In this document: positions 7,544 to 14,691 of the stretch, piece after piece
How the letters are laid out: each line of letters opens with the position of its first letter
Numbering within the stretch: position 1 is the first letter of the stretch
NCBI GenBank assembly: GCA_050122535.1
Contig: JASFIT010000038.1
Coordinates: 1 to 18,660 of the forward strand
Direction: 5' to 3'
Source of the DNA: JASFEQ01 sp050122535
GTDB taxonomy: Bacteria; Desulfobacterota; DSM-4660; Desulfatiglandales; HGW-15
Length of the DNA: 18,660 bases
The notes under the pieces: generated by a model
Told to the model about the DNA's origin: nothing
Database searches by the model: none
What the model saw: only the letters and a program-made list of their open reading frames with translations
Program-made: the position numbers and the translations under genes

Positions 7544-7619
7544 GCGGGCATAGCTCAGTTGGTAGAGTACAAGCTTCCCAAGCTTGGTGTCGCGGGTTCG
7601 AGCCCCGTTGCCCGCTCCA
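7544..7619 (+). tRNA. tRNA-Gly, anticodon CCC
   Basis: A complete 76-base cloverleaf can be drawn. The acceptor stem GCGGGCA (7544-7550) pairs with TGCCCGC (7609-7615). The D arm is GCTC/GAGT (7553-7556, 7565-7568) with one G-T pair. The anticodon stem CAAGC/GCTTG (7570-7574, 7582-7586) encloses the loop TTCCCAA, with anticodon CCC at 7577-7579. The T arm GCGGG/CCCGT holds the loop TTCGAGC. The discriminator is T7616 and the CCA end is encoded (7617-7619). It reads GGG glycine codons. It stands alone just upstream of the rimP-nusA operon, where E. coli has metY. Confidence 0.96.
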
Positions 7620-7632
7620 GTTAGGTTTTGCT

Positions 7633-7656
7633 AGGGAAGGGCCTGACTCCCTTTTT
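7633..7656 (+). terminator. Probable intrinsic terminator after tRNA-Gly
   Basis: AGGGA (7633-7637) pairs with TCCCT (7648-7652), or AAGGG (7637-7641) with CCCTT (7649-7653), followed directly by a T run (7652-7656). It begins 14 bases after the tRNA end, a typical place for a tRNA terminator. The stem is short (5 bp), so efficiency may be moderate. Confidence 0.5.
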
Positions 7657-7726
7657 GAGGTTATCAGCCGTATGCATTGGGGTGGTTGATCTACTTCGAA
7701 TTGCGGACTTGGTGTTGATTTTAGTT

Positions 7727-7754
7727 TTGATCTATGAACCCTCGTAAATAAAAT
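7727..7754 (+). promoter_or_regulatory. Probable promoter of the rimP-nusA-infB operon
   Basis: TTGATC (7727-7732, 4/6) and TAAAAT (7749-7754, 5/6) are separated by 16 bases in AT-rich sequence. Start of transcription would be near 7761, about 120 bases ahead of rimP. Placing a promoter here, after the tRNA terminator, would separate the operon from the tRNA. Confidence 0.5.
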
Positions 7755-7781
7755 CGGCAACAATTTAAGTCTGCAGTCAGG

Positions 7782-7807
7782 AAGCGGGTCTAAGGGCCCG
7801 CTTTTTT
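7782..7807 (+). terminator. Terminator-like hairpin in the rimP leader (possible attenuator)
   Basis: AAGCGGGTC (7782-7790) pairs with GGCCCGCTT (7795-7803), nine pairs with one G-T, around a TAAG tetraloop, and T's run from 7802 to 7807. This is a strong intrinsic terminator signature. It lies only about 20 bases after the predicted start of transcription and about 75 bases before rimP, so it may attenuate the operon; alternatively it is a second stop for tRNA transcripts. Confidence 0.7.
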
Positions 7808-7882
7808 CTTATCCATACGCCCTGTGTGATTGATTTAGACAGGAAAGGGATCACGCGATAGTCCTTGGCGCTTTCTCGACGC

Positions 7883-8356
7883 ATGGTTAGCAAGGCACAT
7901 ATAGTCACAAAACAGGTTGCAGATCTGGTTGAGCCCATTCTTGGCGAAATGGGCTTTGAATTGGTGGATGTGCAATATGTACCCAAATATGGCAGATGGG
8001 TGCTCAGGTTGTATATCGACACGGCGGGAGGGGTAACCATAGATGATTGCGCCCTGGTGAGCAGTGAGATTGGCCATCTGATTGATGTGAAAGATGTGAT
8101 AATGCATGAATATACCTTGGAGGTATCCTCCCCAGGTCTGAATCGCCCCCTCAAAAAAGAGAGGGATTTTATCTGGGCAACAGGAAAGAGGGTAAAGGTG
8201 AGAATGGTCAAGCCTGTTAATGGTCGTCGAAATTTTACCGGGTACCTCAAGAATTTCGAGGACGGAACCTTATATGTTGAGGCGGAAGGTTCGCTGGTGG
8301 CCCTGCCTTGGATTGAGGTGGACAAGGCCAACCTGGTTTATGAATTTAGCCATTAA
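7883..8356 (+). CDS. rimP: Ribosome maturation factor RimP
   Basis: RimP assists late assembly of the 30S subunit. The 157-residue product shows the N-terminal alpha/beta domain (VADLVEPILGEMGFELVDVQYV, about 10-31), the central SSPGLNRPL motif and a C-terminal SH3-like part ending LPWIEVDKANLVYEF. It has the normal family length and the canonical place directly before nusA. The start is uncertain. ATG 7883 gives the usual N-terminus but has no clear ribosome site; TTG 7865 is in frame, with purine-rich AGGAAAGGGA 14 bases upstream; a TAG at 7859-7861 rules out anything earlier. First gene of the long plus-strand operon. Confidence 0.93.
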   Translation: MVSKAHIVTKQVADLVEPILGEMGFELVDVQYVPKYGRWVLRLYIDTAGGVTIDDCALVSSEIGHLIDVKDVIMHEYTLEVSSPGLNRPLKKERDFIWATGKRVKVRMVKPVNGRRNFTGYLKNFEDGTLYVEAEGSLVALPWIEVDKANLVYEFSH

Positions 8357-8418
8357 TTTAATGGCACGGAATTCCTGCAACAAATTGAAATTGCGGATTT
8401 TTTTTGGAGTATAAAAAA

Positions 8419-9732
8419 ATGATCACAGAATTGATGAGGGTGATTGACCAAGTCAGTCGCGAAAAAGGGGTTGAGCGGGAGGTCCTGATCAAGACCATTG
8501 AGGAGGCCGTAAGGGCCGCAGCCAGGAAGAAACTGGGCCAGAATTATGATCTGGAAGTCAGCTTCAACGAGGAAATAGGGGAGATCGAGATTTTCGAATT
8601 CAAAGAAGTTGTGGAAAAAGTTTCTAACGAGAACGTAGAGATCTCCCTGGAAGAGGCGAAGGAGATTGATCCCGAATCCGAACGAGGGGATAGTCTGGGT
8701 ATCAAGATGGATACTGACGTGCTGGGAAGGATCGCGGCACAGTCCGCCAAGCAGGTCATCATGCAGCGTCTGAGGGAGGCGGAGAGGGACATTGTCTACG
8801 ACGACTACAAGGACAGGCGCGGTGAGATCATCCACGGCATTGCCCAGCGATTTGACAAAGGTGCAATCGTCGTCAATCTTGGTCGTACCGAGGCAGAACT
8901 GCCTGTAAAAGAGCAGATACCCAAGGAGTCCTATAAGCAGGGTGATCGTGTAAGGGCCTATATCCTGGATGTGAAACAATTCAGTCGAGGACCCCAGATC
9001 GTTCTCTCACGTACCCATCCCAATTTCCTCTCTGCTCTCTTCGAAAATGAGGTGCCAGAGATTTCTGAAGGGATCGTGACAGTTATCCAGGTTGCAAGAG
9101 AGCCAGGGAGCCGGGCAAAAATAGCCGTGAACTCCAAGGATGGTGATGTGGACCCCGTTGGCGCATGCGTGGGAATGAAGGGCTCCAGGGTACAAGCCGT
9201 TGTCCAAGAACTGCGAGGAGAGAAGATAGATATCGTCACCTGGGATCCCGATCCGGCCAAGTTCATCTGCAATGCCCTTGCACCTGCAGAAATTGTGCGG
9301 GTTATCGTGGATGAGGCCAATCAGACAATGGAAGTGGTGGTGCCGGATGACCAGCTGTCCCTTGCTATCGGAAAGAGGGGACAGAACGTCCGATTGGCTT
9401 CAAAATTGTCTGGGTGGAATCTGGATGTGACGAGTGAGACAAATTACAACGCCGCTTTGAAGGAGGCCTATAACTCCCTGCTTCAGCTGGATGGGGTGGG
9501 CGAAGCGACTGCCTCAAACCTTTACCAACAGGGTTTCAGATCCATGGAGGAAGTGGCAGAATCCTCCGTCACTGAACTCACGCAGGTGGGTGGAATAGGC
9601 GCAGAAAAGGCAGGAAAAATCATTGAGAGTGCCATACAGGGTATGAAGGCGAAAGAAGCCGGTGATGGGGTAGAAGAAGAGGCTCAGGAGGAAGATGCAT
9701 TGAAGGAGCTTACAGCCAATGGGGAAAGGTAA
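8419..9732 (+). CDS. nusA: Transcription elongation/antitermination factor NusA
   Basis: NusA binds RNA polymerase and nascent RNA, affecting pausing, termination and antitermination. The chosen start ATG 8419 has GGAG nine bases upstream (8406-8409); TTG 8404 opens the same frame but would engulf that site. The 437 residues show the polymerase-binding N-terminal domain (about 1-125), an S1 domain (about 135-199), KH1 with the GMKGSR loop (about 250-257), KH2 with IGKRGQN (about 317-323), and a C-terminal helix-hairpin-helix part (about 355-405, LDGVGEATA and VGGIGAEKA), then an acidic tail. It overlaps ylxR by 14 bases. NusA is known to autoregulate its operon in E. coli, which makes the leader hairpin at 7782-7807 of interest. 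Confidence 0.97.
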   Translation: MITELMRVIDQVSREKGVEREVLIKTIEEAVRAAARKKLGQNYDLEVSFNEEIGEIEIFEFKEVVEKVSNENVEISLEEAKEIDPESERGDSLGIKMDTDVLGRIAAQSAKQVIMQRLREAERDIVYDDYKDRRGEIIHGIAQRFDKGAIVVNLGRTEAELPVKEQIPKESYKQGDRVRAYILDVKQFSRGPQIVLSRTHPNFLSALFENEVPEISEGIVTVIQVAREPGSRAKIAVNSKDGDVDPVGACVGMKGSRVQAVVQELRGEKIDIVTWDPDPAKFICNALAPAEIVRVIVDEANQTMEVVVPDDQLSLAIGKRGQNVRLASKLSGWNLDVTSETNYNAALKEAYNSLLQLDGVGEATASNLYQQGFRSMEEVAESSVTELTQVGGIGAEKAGKIIESAIQGMKAKEAGDGVEEEAQEEDALKELTANGER

Positions 9733-9979
9733 AGGCCATATTCCCAGGAGGACATGCATTTCATGTGGTGCAAGGCGAACGAAGCATGAACTTACCCGGC
9801 TGGTAGTGAATGGAGAAGGTCAGTTAATCAGGGACGATGAAGGTAAAGCGCAGGGCAGGGGGGCATATGTCTGCAAGAGTGAATCCTGCCGCGAGCAATT
9901 GCCAAGAAAGAGACGCCTCCAAAGGCGTTTCAGAATCGGGAATGCTATAACAATCAGTCCAGATATGTGGGCAGAATAA
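9719..9979 (+). CDS. ylxR: YlxR family (DUF448) RNA-binding protein
   Basis: A small basic protein of 86 residues between nusA and infB. The family signature is present: PRRTCISCGARR near the N-terminus (about 9-20), then LTRLVV and a GRGAYVC motif (about 47-53). A Lys/Arg-rich stretch (PRKRRLQRRFR) follows. Family members are nucleic-acid binding, nucleoid-associated or RNase P-linked in some species; the role here is inferred only from family and position. ATG 9719 lies inside the end of nusA in another frame, with GAAGGAG about ten bases upstream, so its translation is probably coupled to nusA. Confidence 0.93.
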   Translation: MGKGKGHIPRRTCISCGARRTKHELTRLVVNGEGQLIRDDEGKAQGRGAYVCKSESCREQLPRKRRLQRRFRIGNAITISPDMWAE

Positions 9980-10049
9980 CAGAGGATGGACCCAAGGCAA
10001 ATGATAACCGCTTACAGGGATATGGGACCTTTCGGTTTTGGGGGATTAC

Positions 10050-12659
10050 ATGGCTAAAGTCAGGGTCTATGAATTGGCCAGAGACCTTAATATGGACAGC
10101 AAACAGTTGGTGGAAAGGCTGAAAGCTGGAGGAATGAATATTAAGAACTATATGAGTACTCTGGATGAGGAAGCGACTACCAAGGCACAAGACATAATTG
10201 CTGGAAGGGTTTCAGAGGTCATTGAAGAGAAAAGGATAAAGCCGAGAGTAATTCGCAGGCGCAAAAAGACGGTCAAGATCGAACCAGAAAAACCGGCTGT
10301 GGAACCAGGAGAGGTAGAGGCTGAAGTGGAAAAGGCGGCCGAAATCACTCCCCTACGGGTTGAAGAGGAGATCAAGAAAGAGGAAGTCTCAGCCAAAGAG
10401 CCTCGGGTCACAGATAAGAAGGTCGAGGTCCCGGCCAAGGAAGGGAAAAAAGAGGTTTTGGCAGAACCAAAACCTGCAAAGCCGGCGGCAAAGATCAAGC
10501 CCAAGAAAAAGGCGAAAAAGGCCAAGAAGAAGGTGGCCGAAAAACCCGCCAAGATCATAAAGAGGCCAGAAGAGGGCCCCTTGAAGGAGCTGATCGCCAA
10601 AGATCAGAAAAGAGAGCCTGAGGCTGAAGCGCCCGTATCCACGCGGCAGGTGGGCAAGGAATTGCCTGTCACGCCCCCCGTGGACGAAAAAAAGGGGAAA
10701 GCTGTCAGGAAAAAGAGAGACAAAAAAAGAGGCGAGAAACAGGAAGTCGTTCCCAAAGGCTCTTTTCGCCATCGGAAAGTTGAGGTATTTGAGAGAGCCG
10801 ATCTTTATGAAGGCCGCATGGTGGGGAAAAAAGAGCGAAGGGGCGCAAAAAAGCCTAAGGATGCTGCCAAGAAACTGAAGCAAACAGAAATCACCGTACC
10901 CAAGCCCATAAAGAGAAGAATCAGGGTGCCGGAACAAGTTACGGTGGGGGAACTGGCCAAGGCCATGGGGATCAAGGGGGTTGAGGTTATCAAAATATTG
11001 ATGAGCCTAGGCGCGCCTGCCAATATCAATCAGTCCATAGATTTTGAGACCGCTTCCGTGGTGGCAGATGAATTCGGCTATGAGCTGGAACTGGATCTAT
11101 TTGATGTGGAAGGCGTCATCGCTGAAGTTGAGGATAAGGCTGAAGAGCTGAAGCCAAGGCCTCCGGTGGTGACTATCATGGGCCATGTGGATCATGGAAA
11201 AACGTCTCTGCTCGACTACATAAGACAATCCAATATTATTGGAGGTGAGTCGGGGGGTATTACGCAGCATATTGGGGCCTATTATGTGAAAAGCGAGGGT
11301 GGAGATATCGTTTTTCTGGATACACCTGGACACGAAGCCTTCACGGCCATGCGCGCCAGAGGCGCAAAGGTGACTGACATCATTGTCCTGGTGGTGGCCG
11401 CGGATGACGGCGTCATGCCACAGACCGTAGAGGCGGTCAACCATGCCCGTGCTGCAAGCATTCCGATCATTGTGGCAGTTAACAAGATCGACAAACCGGA
11501 GGCCAATATTGAGAAGGTAACGAGGGAGTTGGCCGAATTGGAACTGGTTCCAGAGGCATGGGGCGGAGAAACCATCTTCGGCCATATTTCGGCCAAGACG
11601 GGCGAGGGTGTTGCGGAGCTCTTAGAGCTCATATTGCTGCAGGCGGAAGTCCTAGAATTGAAGGAGAATCCAGACAAGGCGGCGAGGGGTACTATTATAG
11701 AGGCAAAGCTGGATAAAAGCAGGGGGCCTATCGCCACGGTTCTCATCAAGAGCGGAACGCTCAAACAGGGTGACTATTTTATCTGTGGAGAGCACTATGG
11801 CAAGCTCAGGGCCATGCTCAATCATCGTAGCCGGCGGGTGAAATCCGCTGGGCCCTCAATTCCGGTGGAGATCTATGGCATTTCCGGAGTCCCCATGGCA
11901 GGAGATGAATTCATAGTCGTCGGGGATGAAAAGACGGCCAAACAGGTCATTGAGGTGCGCCAGGCCAAAGTCAGAACAGCTGGGGCGAGCAGGCGAGGTA
12001 TCATCAGCCTTGATGACCTTTTTGACAGGATAAAAGAGGGTGAAATCAAGGAACTCAACCTTATTTTGAAGGCAGACGTGCAGGGCTCTATTGAGGCCCT
12101 TTCCGATTCCCTGTTCAAGTTGAGTACAGAAGAGGTGAAAGTCAAAATCATCCATTCCTCCACAGGTGCCATCACGGAAACCGATGTCATGCTCGCTTCT
12201 GCCTCTGGAGCAATCATTATCGGCTTTAATGTGCGTGCAAATCCGCGGGTCACGGAGGTTGCTGCCAAAGAGGAGGTGGACATACGCTACTATGATGTCA
12301 TTTACAACCTCACTAAGGATATTCATCTGGCCATGGCTGGACTCCTTGAGCCAGTTTATAGGGAGAATATCATCGGCCGAGCGGACATAAAGCAGATATT
12401 TCGTGTCCCAAAGGTGGGTACCGTGGCTGGTTGCTATGTGACTGATGGCCACATTGAGAGGAATGCCAATGCGCGACTTCTCAGAGACGAAGTGGTGGTC
12501 TTTGACGGCAAAATAGCCTCATTAAGACGTTTCAAGGATGATGTGAAGGAGGTCCAGTCAGGTTATGAGTGTGGCATCGGTCTGGAAAACTTTCAGGATA
12601 TAAAACCAGGAGATGTTTTTGAAGTCTATAACCTGGTAGAGGAGGAAGCGGAGTTGTAA
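10050..12659 (+). CDS. infB: Translation initiation factor IF-2
   Basis: A GTPase that places initiator tRNA on the 30S subunit and promotes subunit joining. ATG 10050 (MAKVRVYELARDL) is the family-typical start with GGGGG just upstream; TTG 10038 is in frame but poorer. The 869 residues are arranged as an N-terminal IF2_N domain (1-52), a long Lys/Glu/Pro-rich linker (about 60-285), a second IF2_N domain (about 293-345), then the GTPase with G1 GHVDHGKT (378-385), G3 DTPGH (424-428) and G4 NKID (478-481), followed by domains II, III and the C-terminal initiator-tRNA binding domain ending in the ECGIGLENFQDIKPGD region. The charged linker is a family trait, here with repeated KKKAKKAKK-like blocks. 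ylxP starts three bases after its stop. Confidence 0.98.
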   Translation: MAKVRVYELARDLNMDSKQLVERLKAGGMNIKNYMSTLDEEATTKAQDIIAGRVSEVIEEKRIKPRVIRRRKKTVKIEPEKPAVEPGEVEAEVEKAAEITPLRVEEEIKKEEVSAKEPRVTDKKVEVPAKEGKKEVLAEPKPAKPAAKIKPKKKAKKAKKKVAEKPAKIIKRPEEGPLKELIAKDQKREPEAEAPVSTRQVGKELPVTPPVDEKKGKAVRKKRDKKRGEKQEVVPKGSFRHRKVEVFERADLYEGRMVGKKERRGAKKPKDAAKKLKQTEITVPKPIKRRIRVPEQVTVGELAKAMGIKGVEVIKILMSLGAPANINQSIDFETASVVADEFGYELELDLFDVEGVIAEVEDKAEELKPRPPVVTIMGHVDHGKTSLLDYIRQSNIIGGESGGITQHIGAYYVKSEGGDIVFLDTPGHEAFTAMRARGAKVTDIIVLVVAADDGVMPQTVEAVNHARAASIPIIVAVNKIDKPEANIEKVTRELAELELVPEAWGGETIFGHISAKTGEGVAELLELILLQAEVLELKENPDKAARGTIIEAKLDKSRGPIATVLIKSGTLKQGDYFICGEHYGKLRAMLNHRSRRVKSAGPSIPVEIYGISGVPMAGDEFIVVGDEKTAKQVIEVRQAKVRTAGASRRGIISLDDLFDRIKEGEIKELNLILKADVQGSIEALSDSLFKLSTEEVKVKIIHSSTGAITETDVMLASASGAIIIGFNVRANPRVTEVAAKEEVDIRYYDVIYNLTKDIHLAMAGLLEPVYRENIIGRADIKQIFRVPKVGTVAGCYVTDGHIERNANARLLRDEVVVFDGKIASLRRFKDDVKEVQSGYECGIGLENFQDIKPGDVFEVYNLVEEEAEL

Positions 12660-12662
12660 GAA

Positions 12663-12950
12663 ATGGTCGTTGGGATTCTTAAGATTGACCTCCATTTACA
12701 CGATAACCGTTCCCTGAAAGGCAAGAGGAAGATCGTAAAAAGCATGGTGGACAGAATTAAGTACAAGTTCAATGTTTCCGTCGCAGAAGTTGGCTCCAAT
12801 GACAAATGGCAGAAGATTGAATTGGGGGTAAGCGCAATTGGAAATGACAGGCGTCACATTGATGCCTCACTAAATAATATACGTGCTTTCGTGGATTCTC
12901 TGTATTTGGCTGAGATTGTTGATTCAAAAATAGAGATTCTTAACATCTAA
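12663..12950 (+). CDS. ylxP: YlxP family (DUF503) protein
   Basis: A 95-residue protein recognisable as DUF503 by the N-terminal MVVGILKIDLHLHDNRSLK pattern, the KGKRKIVKSMVDRIKYKFNVSVAEV segment split around residues 20-44, and IELGVSAIGNDRRHID further on. The family is almost always found between infB and rbfA outside gamma-proteobacteria; its function is not firmly established, though ribosome assembly is suspected from location. It starts three bases after the infB stop, with GCGGAG in the end of infB as the likely ribosome site. Confidence 0.92.
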   Translation: MVVGILKIDLHLHDNRSLKGKRKIVKSMVDRIKYKFNVSVAEVGSNDKWQKIELGVSAIGNDRRHIDASLNNIRAFVDSLYLAEIVDSKIEILNI

Positions 12951-12977
12951 AAAAATAGATTCAGTGCGAGGCACTTC

Positions 12978-13346
12978 ATGTTGGCAGGCAAGAGGGCAGT
13001 CCGGGTTGGTGATCAGCTCTTGCGAGAGATCGCCGATTTGTTGGTAAAAAAGGTTAGAGATCCGAGAATAAGGGGAGCCACTTTAACAGGCGTCCGTCTC
13101 AGCGATGACCTAAGACATGCCAAGGTTTATTATAGTGTAATGGGTAAGAAGGAAGATTTTGAGAGGGCCCAAGCTGGCCTGGATAGTGCTAAGGGATTTA
13201 TAAAAAAAGAGATAGGTCATAGGATGGATCTGAAATATATGCCTGACATTACATTCAAGCATGACCCCTCCTTGGCAGAGGGCGACCATATGGAAAGGGT
13301 CTTTGAGAAACTTAAGGTGGAAGACTCAGGCGATGCACCTGACTAG
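12978..13346 (+). CDS. rbfA: 30S ribosome-binding factor A
   Basis: RbfA binds the 30S subunit near the 5' helix of 16S rRNA and helps late maturation. The 122 residues fit the family, with the KH-like fold signature: RVGDQLLREIADLL (about 9-22), RDPRIRGATLTGVRLSDDLRHAKVYYSV around 28-55, and the FKHDPSLAEGDHMERVFEKL C-terminal helix (about 94-113). ATG 12978 has GCGAGG at a suitable distance. It is 27 bases after ylxP and 9 bases before truB, so it is co-transcribed. Confidence 0.95.
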   Translation: MLAGKRAVRVGDQLLREIADLLVKKVRDPRIRGATLTGVRLSDDLRHAKVYYSVMGKKEDFERAQAGLDSAKGFIKKEIGHRMDLKYMPDITFKHDPSLAEGDHMERVFEKLKVEDSGDAPD

Positions 13347-13355
13347 AATGGGTAC

Positions 13356-14273
13356 ATGGGAAATCCCTATGATGGCATAATTCTGATTGATAAAGCAGAG
13401 GGAAAGACCTCTTTTGATGTGGTAAAGGCAGTCAGACGCCTTCTGAAAGTCAAAAAGGTCGGTCATGCCGGTACCCTGGATCCCTTTGCCACAGGATTAT
13501 TGATCATTTTGTTGGGTCAGGGAACGAAGCTCTCCAATTACCTCATGGCAGGGGACAAGGCCTATCAGGCCACCATGAGATTAGGCGTTGAAACAGATAC
13601 GCAGGACCTGACCGGACGGGTTGTAAAGATGAGCCTTGTGCCCGAATTCGAGCCAGAATCCATCAGCAAAGTTGCCCTGGGATTTGTGGGAGAGATCGAA
13701 CAAGTCCCCCCCCTCTTTTCTGCCGTCAATTACAGGGGCAAACGGGCCTATCAGCTCGCACGAGAAGGGATCAAGATGGATTTGCAGAAAAGAAGGGTGA
13801 AGGTCCATTCGCTGGCAATCACTTCTGTTCACCTCCCAGATGTGACCATGAAGGTCACTTGTTCCAGGGGCACTTATGTGAGGAGCCTTGCAGCGGATCT
13901 GGGAAAAGAGCTGGGACCTGGAGCCCATCTCAAGTCCCTTAGAAGATTGTGCAGCGGGCCTTTCAGTGTGGAAGACGCCCTGAGCCTAGAAAATTTGGAG
14001 CATTTATCCCAGGATCGCTCCGTGCAACAAATACGCATACCTCTGCGCGAGGCCTTGCCTGACATGAAAGAGGCAAAAGTGGACGGCGCAATGGCCCAGC
14101 GGATCAGAAATGGGTATCAACCGGGTTGTGGGGAGGTTGCGATGGCTGAGTTGCCCCGGTTTTTTGACGGTTACATGAAGTTGATCGAGGGGGAGGTGTT
14201 GGTGGCCATCGCGAAAGTGCAGCACTTATTAGAGAACAAGGCATCGTTAAAGATTATGAGGGTGTTCAACTGA
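13356..14273 (+). CDS. truB: tRNA pseudouridine(55) synthase
   Basis: TruB converts U55 in the T loop of tRNAs to pseudouridine and also acts as a tRNA chaperone. The 305-residue sequence opens with DGIILIDKAEGKTSFDVV, followed by the catalytic motif GHAGTLDPFATGLL in which D42 is the nucleophile. Further family blocks are QVPPLFSAVNYRGKRAYQLAREG (about 117-139) and CSRGTYVRSLAADLG (about 169-183). A PUA-like C-terminal domain covers roughly 240-300. The start ATG 13356 is nine bases after the rbfA stop and has only a weak ribosome site, suggesting coupling. No DHH phosphoesterase gene intervenes between rbfA and truB. Confidence 0.97.
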   Translation: MGNPYDGIILIDKAEGKTSFDVVKAVRRLLKVKKVGHAGTLDPFATGLLIILLGQGTKLSNYLMAGDKAYQATMRLGVETDTQDLTGRVVKMSLVPEFEPESISKVALGFVGEIEQVPPLFSAVNYRGKRAYQLAREGIKMDLQKRRVKVHSLAITSVHLPDVTMKVTCSRGTYVRSLAADLGKELGPGAHLKSLRRLCSGPFSVEDALSLENLEHLSQDRSVQQIRIPLREALPDMKEAKVDGAMAQRIRNGYQPGCGEVAMAELPRFFDGYMKLIEGEVLVAIAKVQHLLENKASLKIMRVFN

Positions 14274-14349
14274 TTTCAGGTTGTTCTAAATCCTTAAACA
14301 GTTTTTTCGTTCGTTAAATCATTAATCCATTTAGAAGGAGGGATAAAAA

Positions 14350-14619
14350 GTGGTTCTGACTCCAGAGGTCAAGAAAGAGATTGTTGATCAGTTCAAGATC
14401 CATCAAAAGGACACAGGTTCACCCGAAGTTCAGATCGCCCTTTTGAGCAAACGGATAAGTTATCTAACCGATCATTTCAAGATACACAAGAAGGACCACC
14501 ACTCTCGGCGGGGTCTGCTAAAACTGGTGGGCCAAAGGAGAAGGCTCCTGAATTACTTAAAGAAGACAGATGTAAAAAGGTATAAAAATATCATCAAGGA
14601 ACTGGGGATCAGAAAGTAG
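14350..14619 (+). CDS. rpsO: 30S ribosomal protein S15
   Basis: A primary 16S rRNA binding protein of the 30S platform. The 89 residues are the exact family length, with conserved blocks DTGSPEVQIALLSKRI, HKKDHHSRRGLLKLVGQRRRLLNYL and YKNIIKELGIRK. The start is GTG 14350, seven bases after a very strong AGAAGGAGG (14334-14342); the encoded protein begins VLTPEVKK, matching the family. The 76-base gap after truB contains AT-rich sequence and a T run (14302-14307), but no clear promoter pair was found. S15 represses its own mRNA in several bacteria, but no recognised S15-binding fold was established here. Confidence 0.97.
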   Translation: MVLTPEVKKEIVDQFKIHQKDTGSPEVQIALLSKRISYLTDHFKIHKKDHHSRRGLLKLVGQRRRLLNYLKKTDVKRYKNIIKELGIRK

Positions 14620-14623
14620 GCCT

Positions 14624-14668
14624 TACCCATTAAGTTCAGATCCACCCGATGGGTATGAGGATACTCAT
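14624..14668 (+). other. Paired hairpins in the rpsO-pnp spacer
   Basis: TACCCAT (14624-14630) pairs with ATGGGTA (14649-14655), and ATGAG-GATA-CTCAT (14655-14668) forms a second hairpin immediately after it, sharing one base. No T run follows, so they are not good intrinsic terminators. In E. coli the same spacer carries an rpsO terminator and an RNase III site through which PNPase controls its own mRNA; this could be a functional counterpart, but that is inference. Confidence 0.45.
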
Positions 14669-14691
14669 GAATTTTCAGATATGAAGAAAGG

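Noticed and set aside
7458..7763. 101-codon minus-strand frame across the tRNA
   Set aside because: It is antisense to tRNA-Gly; peptides such as RGSNPRHQAWEACTLPTELCPP (read in pieces) are the well-known false translation of tRNA complements. No ribosome site or family match.
7777..8331. 184-codon minus-strand frame opposite rimP
   Set aside because: Shadow of rimP; low-complexity Ser/Thr/Pro composition and no initiation signal.
11856..12452. 198-codon minus-strand frame opposite infB
   Set aside because: Antisense shadow of the conserved IF-2 C-terminal domains, no ribosome site or family features.
14274..14349. Internal promoter before rpsO
   Set aside because: AT-rich with TTGTTC and TTAAAT-like hexamers, but no pair with acceptable spacing.
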